DNA of 62,374 bases from CAZFER01 sp964517495. GTDB taxonomy: Bacteria; Hinthialibacterota; Hinthialibacteria; Hinthialibacterales; Hinthialibacteraceae. The stretch covers positions 1 through 62,374 of the forward strand of contig CAZFER010000034.1 of the NCBI GenBank assembly GCA_964517495.1. The letters are read 5' to 3'. The stretch's first letter is position 1. Every line of letters starts with the position of its first letter. A model generated the notes under the pieces. That model worked only from the letters and a program-made list of their open reading frames with translations. It had not been told where the DNA came from and made no database searches. Shown here one piece after another: positions 25,917 through 34,568 of this stretch. A program made the position numbers and the translations under genes.

Positions 25917-26282
25917 ATGGTTTTAGTCATCAATTTTTTTTCCGAGCTCGTATATTACAGTCTCCCCTTTGTTGGATTATTTGTCATCTTTTTGATCGGA
26001 TATTACCTCGCCTGGACAGATTTTAGACCGAAAAAGGCATCTACTAATGAATCCTTACGAGTTCAATATGCTCCATCGATGAACACCGGCTCAAATTTTT
26101 CAGAACCGAAAAGACATGAATTCACCGATGCAGAACTCGGCTTACACGATTTAGATTCTATGGGGGGATTATCTGAATCACAGCAAAGGAAATTAAAACT
26201 AACCGAATTGACTCGGGAATTCGGTGCCACCAGTCCGGAAAGTACCGCAGAAATAATCCGGAATTGGTTGAGTTCCCATTAA
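25917..26282 (+). CDS. Single-pass membrane protein with FliF-like tail
   Basis: The 121-residue protein has one N-terminal membrane helix (YYSLPFVGLFVIFLIGYYLA), a polar linker and a C-terminal helix pair ending LTELTREFGATSPESTAEII then RNWLSS. That end resembles the FliG-binding C-terminus of the flagellar MS-ring protein FliF, where a helix is followed by 'P..v..lIR.WL'. The ring-building domains of FliF are absent. No flagellar gene is nearby. The similarity is by eye and could be chance. The ribosome-binding site is weak. Confidence 0.5.
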   Translation: MVLVINFFSELVYYSLPFVGLFVIFLIGYYLAWTDFRPKKASTNESLRVQYAPSMNTGSNFSEPKRHEFTDAELGLHDLDSMGGLSESQQRKLKLTELTREFGATSPESTAEIIRNWLSSH

Positions 26283-26392
26283 ATTAGCCTATTTAGTATA
26301 AAAAATGCATAAAAACCACAATATATTGTTGAATATCCTCATTAAATTGTTATACTCAAGTATCCATAATCTTGCCGGGAGATTTCCAAAAA

Positions 26393-27865
26393 ATGTCTGA
26401 ACCCATTAAAGACGCATGCGGCGTATTCGCTATTTCAGGACACAATGAAGCAGCCAATCTCACCTATCTCGGTCTTTATACCTTACAACATCGTGGGCAG
26501 GAAAGTGCGGGAATTGTCACAACCGAAGGTGAACATCCCTATTCCCATCTTGGCATGGGATTGGTGGCGGATGTATTCAAAAAAGAAGATTTGGAAAGTT
26601 TACGCGGGGATCGTGCCATCGGCCATGTTCGATATTCCACGGCAGGATCAAGCGACCTTGTCAATGCTCAACCCATCCTATGCGAATACCGGCGGGGGTG
26701 GGTCGCTGTCGCCCATAATGGAAATATTATCAATACATTGGAACTAAGAAGCGAGTTGGAATCGAAAGGATCGATCTTTCGCACAACGGCAGATAGCGAA
26801 ATACTAATCCATCTTCTTGCACGCTCTAATTATACGGATTTCATCAGCGCCCTTGAAGATTCTCTCCAACAATTACGGGGGGCTTATTCAATGGTTATCA
26901 TGAACGACCAATACACCATTGGCCTTCGTGATCCTTGGGGTATACGGCCTCTTTCCCTTGGCCGATTAAAGGATTCATACATCTTCTGTTCTGAAACAAC
27001 CGCGCTTGACATTATAGGAGCGGAATACGTTCGTACCGTAGAACCTGGAGAAATGGTAATTATCTCAAAAGATGGGATTCGCAGCAATTTCTACGCACCT
27101 CGAAAGAAACATGCTCAATGTATCTTCGAACTGGTATATTTCTCCAGGCCAGATAGCAAAATATATGGGCAAGAAGTCTATCCGGCTCGAGAAAATTTGG
27201 GAAAAGTGCTGGCTCAGGAATGCCCAACTGAAGGCGATGTGGTTGTTCCAGTCCCGGATTCAAGTGTCTGTTCCGCTACGGGTTACTCGATGGAGAGTGG
27301 TATTCCCATGCAACATGGTATCATTCGCAGCCATTATATTGGGAGAACCTTCATTGAACCCAGCCAAAGTATTCGCGATTTTGGCGCGAAGATTAAATAC
27401 AATCCTGTCCCCTCTGTTCTTGAGGGAAAACGGGTTATCGTGGTGGATGACTCAATCGTTAGGGGAACAACAATCCGTAAAATCGTAAAGATGCTCCGCA
27501 AAGCTGGGGCTGCCGAAATTCATCTGCGTATCGCGTCACCGATTTGGATTGAACCTTGTTTTTATGGAATCGATACTCCTGAACGTAATCGATTGATCGG
27601 CGCCACACACAATTTGGAAGAAATTAAGACTCACCTTCGGGTCGATTCCATCTACTATTTGTCAATCAAAGGCATGCTCAAAGCCGTGGGAGGAAATGAA
27701 GAGGAATTTTGTACGGCTTGCTTCAGCGGAAAATACCCCATCCCCTGGAATGGGCATCATAACAACCACCATCTATCCAAAAATTTCACCCCTCCGGAAG
27801 AGAAAAATACTCAGTTCAATTTTGATACCATTGAGGATGAATTGCCAGTTAAAAAAGAATATTAA
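26393..27865 (+). CDS. purF: Amidophosphoribosyltransferase
   Basis: ATG at 26393 with GGGAG upstream gives 490 residues starting MSEPIKDACGVFAISG. The Cys after an eight-residue propeptide is the glutaminase nucleophile once the propeptide is removed. The PRPP site is VIVVDDSIVRGTTIRK near residue 358. The cysteines in QCIFELVYF and EFCTACFSGKYP match the [4Fe-4S]-containing Bacillus-type enzymes rather than the E. coli type. It makes phosphoribosylamine from PRPP and glutamine, the first committed step of purine synthesis. Its 3' end overlaps the convergent heptosyltransferase gene by 4 bp. Confidence 0.95.
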   Translation: MSEPIKDACGVFAISGHNEAANLTYLGLYTLQHRGQESAGIVTTEGEHPYSHLGMGLVADVFKKEDLESLRGDRAIGHVRYSTAGSSDLVNAQPILCEYRRGWVAVAHNGNIINTLELRSELESKGSIFRTTADSEILIHLLARSNYTDFISALEDSLQQLRGAYSMVIMNDQYTIGLRDPWGIRPLSLGRLKDSYIFCSETTALDIIGAEYVRTVEPGEMVIISKDGIRSNFYAPRKKHAQCIFELVYFSRPDSKIYGQEVYPARENLGKVLAQECPTEGDVVVPVPDSSVCSATGYSMESGIPMQHGIIRSHYIGRTFIEPSQSIRDFGAKIKYNPVPSVLEGKRVIVVDDSIVRGTTIRKIVKMLRKAGAAEIHLRIASPIWIEPCFYGIDTPERNRLIGATHNLEEIKTHLRVDSIYYLSIKGMLKAVGGNEEEFCTACFSGKYPIPWNGHHNNHHLSKNFTPPEEKNTQFNFDTIEDELPVKKEY

Positions 27866-28875
27866 CATCTCATAAATTTTAGTTTAGATTCAATCTCTTC
27901 AAAAACAGTATCAATTGGTATATCTTTCATACACTGGTGATGCTCAAGCGGGCATTCCGCCTTTTTGCAGGGAGAGCACTCCAAGTTTACTCGAATGATT
28001 TTATGCATTTCTCCCAGGGGACCTGTATCCTGTGGATCGGTCGGTCCAAATATAGCAATCAAGGGTGTTTGAAGAGCAGTGGTAACATGCATTGCACCTG
28101 AATCATTGGTCACCATTAAGGGACACTGCTCAACCAAGGCAAACAACTCACGCAAAGTTGTATTCCCTGCCAGATCATAAACTCCGTTCTCAGCGTATTT
28201 ACACACAAATTGAGTTAACTGCTTCTCTTTCGATGTTCCAAAAAGAACAACTTTCAAACCACTTTGTACACATTGGCTTGCCAAACCAGCATAACGGTCA
28301 ATTGGCCATCGCTTTGCATTACCTTTTACAGCCCCTACGGCCATCCCTATCCATTCTCCTGGCCGAAGATCAAGTTTCTGAATCAATGAACAGGCTGCTT
28401 CACGCTCAATATCATCGACACATATGTGTGGGCATAAGGGATTATGAACACTATCATTCAATAGATAATCATAACGAGCCGCTTGGTGGGTATCTTCATT
28501 ACGAACAGAAACCGATTGTGTTAATAACCCACTGCGAAAATGCCGTTTATATCCTTTTCGTTCAGTAATCCCTGAAAGGAAAAACATCCATGCAGATGAA
28601 AATGAATTGGTAAGCAGAATACGCTGGTCAAAATCCACTCGTTTTAATTCACGAATGCATTGACGAAATCCTTTGAATCCAGAATGTTTTCCCTTTCGAT
28701 AATAAGGCCATAGGATTGGATTATGGGGGAAATGATGAAAAACTTCCAAACTGGCAGGATCACCAAACAAGGTAATCTCATCATGGGGATGCTCAAGACA
28801 AAACCTGCTCACAGCGCAGGTCGACATCACAGCATCACCTAACCAATTTGGAACACGTATAAGTATTTTTGACAT
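27862..28875 (-). CDS. Lipopolysaccharide heptosyltransferase (GT9, WaaF-like)
   Basis: The 337-residue protein begins MSKILIRVPNWLGDAVMST, the typical glycosyltransferase-9 opening. It has a late VTNDSGAMHVTTALQTPLIAIFGPTDP block that binds the nucleotide sugar. A Cys-rich segment follows (CSPCKKAECPLEHHQCM), common in WaaF/WaaC-type enzymes. These add ADP-heptose to the LPS inner core on the cytoplasmic face. WaaF is the closest type by eye, but other GT9 members are possible. It implies an LPS-bearing outer membrane. Confidence 0.88.
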   Translation of the reverse strand: MSKILIRVPNWLGDAVMSTCAVSRFCLEHPHDEITLFGDPASLEVFHHFPHNPILWPYYRKGKHSGFKGFRQCIRELKRVDFDQRILLTNSFSSAWMFFLSGITERKGYKRHFRSGLLTQSVSVRNEDTHQAARYDYLLNDSVHNPLCPHICVDDIEREAACSLIQKLDLRPGEWIGMAVGAVKGNAKRWPIDRYAGLASQCVQSGLKVVLFGTSKEKQLTQFVCKYAENGVYDLAGNTTLRELFALVEQCPLMVTNDSGAMHVTTALQTPLIAIFGPTDPQDTGPLGEMHKIIRVNLECSPCKKAECPLEHHQCMKDIPIDTVFEEIESKLKFMRC

Positions 28876-28905
28876 TAAAGCAAAATATGAAGCATATAAA
28901 TATAA

Positions 28906-30432
28906 CTATGGTAAAGTGAGAACTAAGGGATCGCTATTTTCACCTAAACGGCCGTCTCTAAAGACCGCACGAACGGTTACATTAAGTTCCTCTTGAAACA
29001 AGGATAAAGTCCATCGAATAGGAATTGTGATAGCGCCATCAGTGCGGTTTTGAATAAACATTGAAGGTGTAGTTGCTGATTGAATTTTAACCTCATAATC
29101 CACCGCATCGGTGATAGCGGAAAATGTGAGGTTTGTGTCATTCAGTTCAGCAATGGCACATGGATTTTCATAATTGATGACTCTTGAATCGACTGAAGTA
29201 AAGAAAATTGTTTCGCGGCTTGTTTCCGTACATCCACCAAATCCTTGGGATTCCATCGTTGGAACATCAGCGGACAACCAAAGCGGTTTTGGAAGTGTAT
29301 CAGTCCGGTTGTTATAAAAGGCAAAGAAGAGGATCAAATCATGCGCATCAATAACACCATCGGTATGGTAGTCCGCACTGGGATTAAAGTTATCATCTCC
29401 ATCCTCCGATCCGAAAGCCAAATCAAACATGGCGACGTCATGCTCATTAATAACCTGATCCTGAGAAAGATCGGCATTCGATGGCACAGGAGTAGGTGTT
29501 GGAGGTGTACTTAAAACAACAGAGAACTTGGATGTTGCGATAGTGCTGTTACCAGTTTGAGGGATTCGGGCACGAAGATAGACATTAAAATCCCCTTCCA
29601 AAGTCAATCCGTTGGGAAATGGTTGAAAAGACGTTTCAGTCAAGCCTTCCTCAACGATATCGTTAACATTGACATGGCTGGGATATTCAACCATTAAATC
29701 ATAAACAAAATCAGTACCTTCAGGATAAGTAGGTTTATTCCAACGAATGGTAAAATCTGGTGAATCCGCAAAACTAACCCTTTCCCCAGGTTCAAAACGA
29801 ATATTAAAAGGTTGTCCAACAGGGGGTGTCGGAGTTGGTTCAGGGGCTGGTTGACCATAACGTTTGATGTAGGCAATAACATCATCCTGGCTTATTTTGG
29901 AATCCTGATTTAAGTCCATTCCAGAACTAAAACTATTTGTTTCTCTCCCCCAATGGGTTGCGAGAAGCAAAAGATCACCAGCATCAATACGCAGCGAAGT
30001 GTCAATATCACCGCTGGGAGTAGGTTGAACCTGAGGTGTGGGTGATGGTTTTAAATCCAGAGTGGAATCGGCGATATTAAAATTAAGGCGTGCTGATTCA
30101 ATCCCGCTGTTTGGTTCACGTACCCACCAGGTCACCGTGCCGGTTTTTAAATAAACCTGGACACTCTGATTAAAGGTAATGGGATAGGGTGAAACAACAT
30201 CTTCAACCTTTAAGGTTGGAAGGTTGGGGGGGAAAGAAGTGGATGAAATAAAAAGCGTCATCGGTACATTCCCCATTGAGGAGGACCACTGAAAGCCTTC
30301 AGTTCCCAATTGAGAAAATGAAACCGTTGAACCATTCGCAGGAAAAATCGGAGTAATGGTTTGAGTGAATCCACTCATGCTCATCAACATAATCCACACA
30401 AAACCTATCAAATGTTTAAATCCAATTCGCAT
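28906..30432 (-). CDS. Secreted modular protein with dockerin-like repeats
   Basis: The 508-residue protein has a signal peptide (GFVWIMLMSMSGFTQ). Fibronectin/Ig-like segments follow, and two dockerin-like calcium loops: MDLNQDSKISQDDVIAYIKR near residue 170 and a second pair containing DLSQDQVINEHDVAMFDLAF and DYHTDGVIDAHDLILFFAFY near 320-370. Proline/threonine linkers (PSPTPQVQPTPS, PEPTPTPPVG, PPTPTPVP) separate the modules. Dockerins bind cohesins in cellulosomes, but similar loops occur in many environmental bacteria without cellulosomes. No cohesin is seen here. It may be cell-surface or adhesive. Confidence 0.75.
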   Translation of the reverse strand: MRIGFKHLIGFVWIMLMSMSGFTQTITPIFPANGSTVSFSQLGTEGFQWSSSMGNVPMTLFISSTSFPPNLPTLKVEDVVSPYPITFNQSVQVYLKTGTVTWWVREPNSGIESARLNFNIADSTLDLKPSPTPQVQPTPSGDIDTSLRIDAGDLLLLATHWGRETNSFSSGMDLNQDSKISQDDVIAYIKRYGQPAPEPTPTPPVGQPFNIRFEPGERVSFADSPDFTIRWNKPTYPEGTDFVYDLMVEYPSHVNVNDIVEEGLTETSFQPFPNGLTLEGDFNVYLRARIPQTGNSTIATSKFSVVLSTPPTPTPVPSNADLSQDQVINEHDVAMFDLAFGSEDGDDNFNPSADYHTDGVIDAHDLILFFAFYNNRTDTLPKPLWLSADVPTMESQGFGGCTETSRETIFFTSVDSRVINYENPCAIAELNDTNLTFSAITDAVDYEVKIQSATTPSMFIQNRTDGAITIPIRWTLSLFQEELNVTVRAVFRDGRLGENSDPLVLTLP

Positions 30433-30522
30433 GCTTGATTACCACCCTTTGCTGTTCAGATTTATAAAGTATAGACATTTTAATCACCTTAACCCACAGG
30501 GAAAGCAATGTAACAGATATTA

Positions 30523-31230
30523 TTATGAGGCTGGTTTGAGTGACTCCAGCATTTTATCAAATGCCGCTTTCCAATGGGTAACCGTATTTTCAGGCCCGAT
30601 CAACTTAAACTGCCAGGGACCACCCGGACCGACAATCATTGCTGCCAGCATTCGCTGATTTTCCTGTGGTCCAGCACCACCTCCCATCATGGGAGCCGCT
30701 GAAAAAGTTCCACTTATATCCAGTGTGGTCACTGAAAATTCCCCGGCCTTCATGCTGTTGATTTTAGCCGCTTCAGATGAAGGGGTTCCATCGGGCTGCA
30801 CGAACTGCCCAATCCAGCGTTTAATGTTCGCATCAGCCGACCCAAATATACCCTGGAATAAGGCTAATTCCGCTGAACCACGACTCCCTTCAGGGGCCGG
30901 CAAATTAAATTGGGCGGCACGCATGGACGAGCTGGGTTGCTCTGCCTTCCATGCGGTATCGATCTGAAAAGTAATACCAGCAACAGTAACTTGATTCCCT
31001 TCGATTTGAGGCAAACTGGCCTCTGCGCCACCCGAAGGCATTCCCGATGCTCCACCTTGAACACCAGAGATGGGTGGATGATCTGGTGGGAGGTTTGATT
31101 GCTCTTGCGTGTTGGAGTCTGTATTCTGAGAGGAGGGATCTTGAGATTTATCCACTAATTCCCCTTGATTATCAGAACAGGCGATAAGTGTCATTGCTAT
31201 CGTTAATGTAAGTAAGATGTTTCGTAACAC
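30523..31230 (-). CDS. Lipoprotein of unknown function
   Basis: GTG at 31230 follows AAAGGAG and gives 235 residues with a lipobox LIACS at residue 18. A disordered Ser/Gln/Pro/Gly-rich linker runs to about residue 75. A globular domain follows, rich in 'W..E.PSSSMR.AQF.LP' and ending HWKAAFDKMLESLKPA. This domain recalls a PsbP/Mog1-like fold that recurs as a lipoprotein domain in planctomycete-like genomes. No enzyme motif is present. Confidence 0.65.
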   Translation of the reverse strand: MLRNILLTLTIAMTLIACSDNQGELVDKSQDPSSQNTDSNTQEQSNLPPDHPPISGVQGGASGMPSGGAEASLPQIEGNQVTVAGITFQIDTAWKAEQPSSSMRAAQFNLPAPEGSRGSAELALFQGIFGSADANIKRWIGQFVQPDGTPSSEAAKINSMKAGEFSVTTLDISGTFSAAPMMGGGAGPQENQRMLAAMIVGPGGPWQFKLIGPENTVTHWKAAFDKMLESLKPAS

Positions 31231-31391
31231 GAAATAATGCTCCTTTCAACTCCCGTATACTTAAGCGACAGGATACTTTAAGTTTAATTGATCAAACAAC
31301 CAAGAGGAAAGAAAAATGCAATGATGAAAATTTGAAACCTCCTATAGTATATTCAACAACGAAAACGTAAAGAATAGAAACGAGGTATTTT

Positions 31392-32132
31392 ATGCCACGA
31401 TTTATAGCTTTATCCGGCCCTTCCTGTGTGGGGAAGAGTCCATTATTTAAAGCCTTGCGGCGAATTCACCCTGATCAGGCTTCCCGTTTGAAAAAAGTTG
31501 TGTTGTATAACGACCGTCAACCCCGGCCAGGGGAACAGGATGGAGTGGATTATTATTTCCGTCCACGGGGTGAAATTGAATTTCTCAGTGATCGCGAAGG
31601 TTGTCTGGTCATACCGGTTCGAAATGATCTTCAGGCTATTGATGTGGAAAGCATTCAATCCATTTTGAATGAAGGATTTGATGCCTTTTATGAAGGCAAT
31701 CCAGCCATCGTAGCGGCTATAAAAGACAAAAATCTGCTAAAAGATGTTCCTTCCATCACCATGTTTCTTAGCCCACTATCAAGAGAGGAAATTCTTTTTT
31801 TCAAACAACGGGAACACCGGATTGATCTTAAAGCACTGGTCACAGATATTATGCGTCGCAAATTGCTGCGCCGCACCAAAGCACATAAAGGAATTCTTTC
31901 CCTCCCTGATTCGGAGGAAATTGAAATTCGCTGCGGTACTGCCTTTGATGAAATGAAAGAAGCTTATAAATTCGATTATGTGATTCCCTGCCACAGTGGA
32001 GAAGACAGCGAACATTGGAATGCCTTTTATTACCCCATAGGAGAAGCTCGAAGTGCGATGGAATGTTTTATTTCATTAATCAATGAAGAAAAATCCTCCT
32101 ACGCTGAACAATGGGAAAGTGATTTATTATAA
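31392..32132 (+). CDS. Guanylate-kinase-like P-loop protein
   Basis: The 246-residue protein starts MPRFIALSGPSCVGKSPLFK, a P-loop of the guanylate kinase type (usually GPSGxGKST). It continues with a guanylate-kinase-like strand (VVLYNDRQPRPGEQDGVDYYF), recalling the 'T.TTR..R.GE..G.DY.F' GMP-binding segment. It is longer than Gmk (about 205) and has a P where the Thr after GKS should be. It may be a divergent nucleotide kinase or a non-catalytic relative. It stands alone before the sigma-factor operon. Confidence 0.7.
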   Translation: MPRFIALSGPSCVGKSPLFKALRRIHPDQASRLKKVVLYNDRQPRPGEQDGVDYYFRPRGEIEFLSDREGCLVIPVRNDLQAIDVESIQSILNEGFDAFYEGNPAIVAAIKDKNLLKDVPSITMFLSPLSREEILFFKQREHRIDLKALVTDIMRRKLLRRTKAHKGILSLPDSEEIEIRCGTAFDEMKEAYKFDYVIPCHSGEDSEHWNAFYYPIGEARSAMECFISLINEEKSSYAEQWESDLL

Positions 32133-32175
32133 TTTTTTAAAACCAATCCTATGAACTTGCGTTTCATTTATCGAA

Positions 32176-32808
32176 ATGCACGCACCAGCAATGAAAACAG
32201 TTGAAGAGTCTAAAAACAGGCATGCAGCCACCTCCGACGAGGTGTTGATGCAGTTGTATGCCGACGGGGATGTTGAGGCATTTGATGAGCTGGTTCAACG
32301 GCATAAGAATGCCGTGTATGCCTATATTTTCGGATTTACCCGCCATTCTGATTCGGTGGATGACCTCTTCCAGAATGTCTTTATCCGGGTAATCCAAAAC
32401 CGGCATCGGTATCGGCCAAAAGCAAAATTTACAACCTGGCTTTATACGATAACACGTTCTGTGTGTATTGATGAATTGAGAAAAAATAAACGAGCGGAAA
32501 TCATTCCGCTCTTCCCTGATGGTGATGGTTCAGCTGAACATATTGTCAGCATTGATCCTTCAGGGCAGGAACTCACACCACGCGAAATGTTACAGGAAAT
32601 GGAAATTAAAGATGCCATTAACGAAACCATACGTACATTGCCGGAAGCACAACGTGAAGTTTTATTACTCCGTGAAAAAACGGATTTGACATTTGATGAT
32701 ATAGGGAAAATATTGGGTTGTTCACCGAATACGGCCAAAAGCCGAATGCACTATGCGTTGCTGGCGTTAAGAAAAGCCTTAAGAAAGCGGGGAATTGAAT
32801 CATCATGA
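32176..32808 (+). CDS. ECF-type RNA polymerase sigma factor
   Basis: The 210-residue protein shows region 2 (AFDELVQRHKNAVYAYIFGF, then SVDDLFQNVFIRVIQNRHRY and KFTTWLYTITRSVCIDELRK). It also shows region 4 (LPEAQREVLLLREKTDLTFD, then DIGKILGCSPNTAKSRMHYA). Such factors direct RNA polymerase to stress or envelope promoters and are held by a partner anti-sigma. The stop overlaps the next gene by 4 nt, tying it to the membrane protein that follows. An in-frame ATG at 32191 is an alternative start. Confidence 0.93.
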   Translation: MHAPAMKTVEESKNRHAATSDEVLMQLYADGDVEAFDELVQRHKNAVYAYIFGFTRHSDSVDDLFQNVFIRVIQNRHRYRPKAKFTTWLYTITRSVCIDELRKNKRAEIIPLFPDGDGSAEHIVSIDPSGQELTPREMLQEMEIKDAINETIRTLPEAQREVLLLREKTDLTFDDIGKILGCSPNTAKSRMHYALLALRKALRKRGIESS

Positions 32809-34559
32809 GACGCGAAACGGCCCGGCGCCTAATGATGGAACGAATCTATGAAGGGCTTTCTCCCAAAGATGAAGGCCGGTTAGAGCGTTTCATTCAAGAA
32901 AATCCAGATATCGCCCACGAATGGGAAGAGGTGAAAAACATGCATGAATTACTGGCTTCCGTACCCGATGAAACCGTCCCCGCTCATCTTGAACAAGCCA
33001 TTTTAAACAGTGCCCGATCAGATCGATTAAAATTGGAACCAAATCGATCACGAAAAGTATACCGCTATCTAATGGCTGCCGCATCATTCCTTGCTATAGC
33101 CTATTTGCCATTCGCCTTGTGGTTCCATTCCCCACAAAATAATGAGGTAGTCCATAACTTTGAAGAGCCTAAAGCAAATATATCGGATAATGAAACAAGA
33201 AAAGAATTCAACCGATCTTCCACATATTCATTTAAAAATGAAGAGCGCAATCGCAATGAATTAGGGGTGATATCCTCATTGCCCCCTTCTTCATCCAGTA
33301 CAACCAACCGCCCGCTTACCATCACCCCATCTCCCGAATCTTCTGAAAGTTATCTGGCGTTTGATCAAACCCATACCAGTAAAAAACATCGGAGTATGTC
33401 CAATAATCGCTCTATTTCCGAAGCGGAAGCGGAAGAATTGTTTCGAACTGGTCTGACCTTATATAACACCGCGTTCACCAAAGTGGGTGAAGAACGGGAA
33501 GCCATGCTGAAAAGCGCGATTGTCTTTTTGCGTGATTTGGAAGAAAAATGCGCTGACCAGTACCAGTGGATCGCGTTATCTCTAATATTGATGGCCGATT
33601 CTCACCGTGCGCTCGGTCAAATCACACAATCGGTTGAAACGTATCAACGCATGATTGAACTATTTCCCAATATGGATACCTATGTCAAACAGGCACGCTT
33701 TTCTATTGTCAAATTACTGCTCAACCATGAAGACACGCTTAAAGAAGCGGAAAAGGCATTGCGCGAATTTGAACGTCTATATCCTGAAACACCCGAATTT
33801 GCTGAGGCTGCCCTTACCTATGCGGAAAAAATGAAAACGCATAATCCTGAAAACTCGTTAATCTGGTGCCGCCGGATAACCGAAAAAACATCAGAAGCCA
33901 ATCCTGCCTGGAACAAGGCCCATCGCCTTGCCCAAGCGGTAGACAAACAACTTGCTGACTATTCCTATATAAAAGATTGGTGGATTGTGGGACCTTTTGA
34001 TGAAGGGTATCTTCCCATGATTACCAACAATAACACACAGAATAACAACAAACCCAATAAATTTTATGACGTTAAAGAATCATTTTTTGAAAGCCTCAAT
34101 GGAAACATTATCCGTTGGCAAAGGCCTTTCGAAAATGAACATGGGGATGTCGATTTATCCAAAATCATCGATTCGATTCGTAAAAATGCCTCTGTTTTTG
34201 CAGTGACTTATGTTCATAGCCCAATAGACCAGCGCGTGAACTTGTCCTTTGGAGTCGCCAGTGGAGCGCGTATTTGGATCAATAACGATCTGGTCTGGTC
34301 CAAGAAGCAAAAGACTGGTTATAAACGAGATGCTTTCTCAGTATCCACTCAACTTCAGGAAGGATGGAACACACTCCTGGTAAAAGTGTATATCTTTCGC
34401 AACGCCAGTTGGAAATTTTCATTACGAATACTCGATGATGCCGGGCTCACCATCCCCAATTTATATATTGATCCATTAAAACAAAAAACCGATTCAGACA
34501 TCCAACTGAATGATACCAACCTGCTCCGGGCACAATTTAGTTCCGTGAAGGACAAATGA
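32805..34559 (+). CDS. Anti-sigma-like membrane protein with TPR-like domain
   Basis: The 584-residue protein begins like an anti-sigma factor (residues 1-80, helical, MMERIYEGLSPKDEGRLERF; no HxxxCxxC zinc motif). One membrane segment follows (YLMAAASFLAIAYLPFALWF) and then a long Ser-rich linker. A tetratricopeptide-like block runs about 205-385, and the C-terminal domain looks lectin- or carbohydrate-binding-like (WWIVGPFDEGY, WQRPFENEHGDVDLSKI). The 4-nt overlap with the sigma gene supports an anti-sigma role. The large periplasmic part could sense envelope state or the macroglobulin encoded next. The function is inferred from order and layout. Confidence 0.75.
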   Translation: MRRETARRLMMERIYEGLSPKDEGRLERFIQENPDIAHEWEEVKNMHELLASVPDETVPAHLEQAILNSARSDRLKLEPNRSRKVYRYLMAAASFLAIAYLPFALWFHSPQNNEVVHNFEEPKANISDNETRKEFNRSSTYSFKNEERNRNELGVISSLPPSSSSTTNRPLTITPSPESSESYLAFDQTHTSKKHRSMSNNRSISEAEAEELFRTGLTLYNTAFTKVGEEREAMLKSAIVFLRDLEEKCADQYQWIALSLILMADSHRALGQITQSVETYQRMIELFPNMDTYVKQARFSIVKLLLNHEDTLKEAEKALREFERLYPETPEFAEAALTYAEKMKTHNPENSLIWCRRITEKTSEANPAWNKAHRLAQAVDKQLADYSYIKDWWIVGPFDEGYLPMITNNNTQNNNKPNKFYDVKESFFESLNGNIIRWQRPFENEHGDVDLSKIIDSIRKNASVFAVTYVHSPIDQRVNLSFGVASGARIWINNDLVWSKKQKTGYKRDAFSVSTQLQEGWNTLLVKVYIFRNASWKFSLRILDDAGLTIPNLYIDPLKQKTDSDIQLNDTNLLRAQFSSVKDK

Positions 34560-34568
34560 GGTGACATT

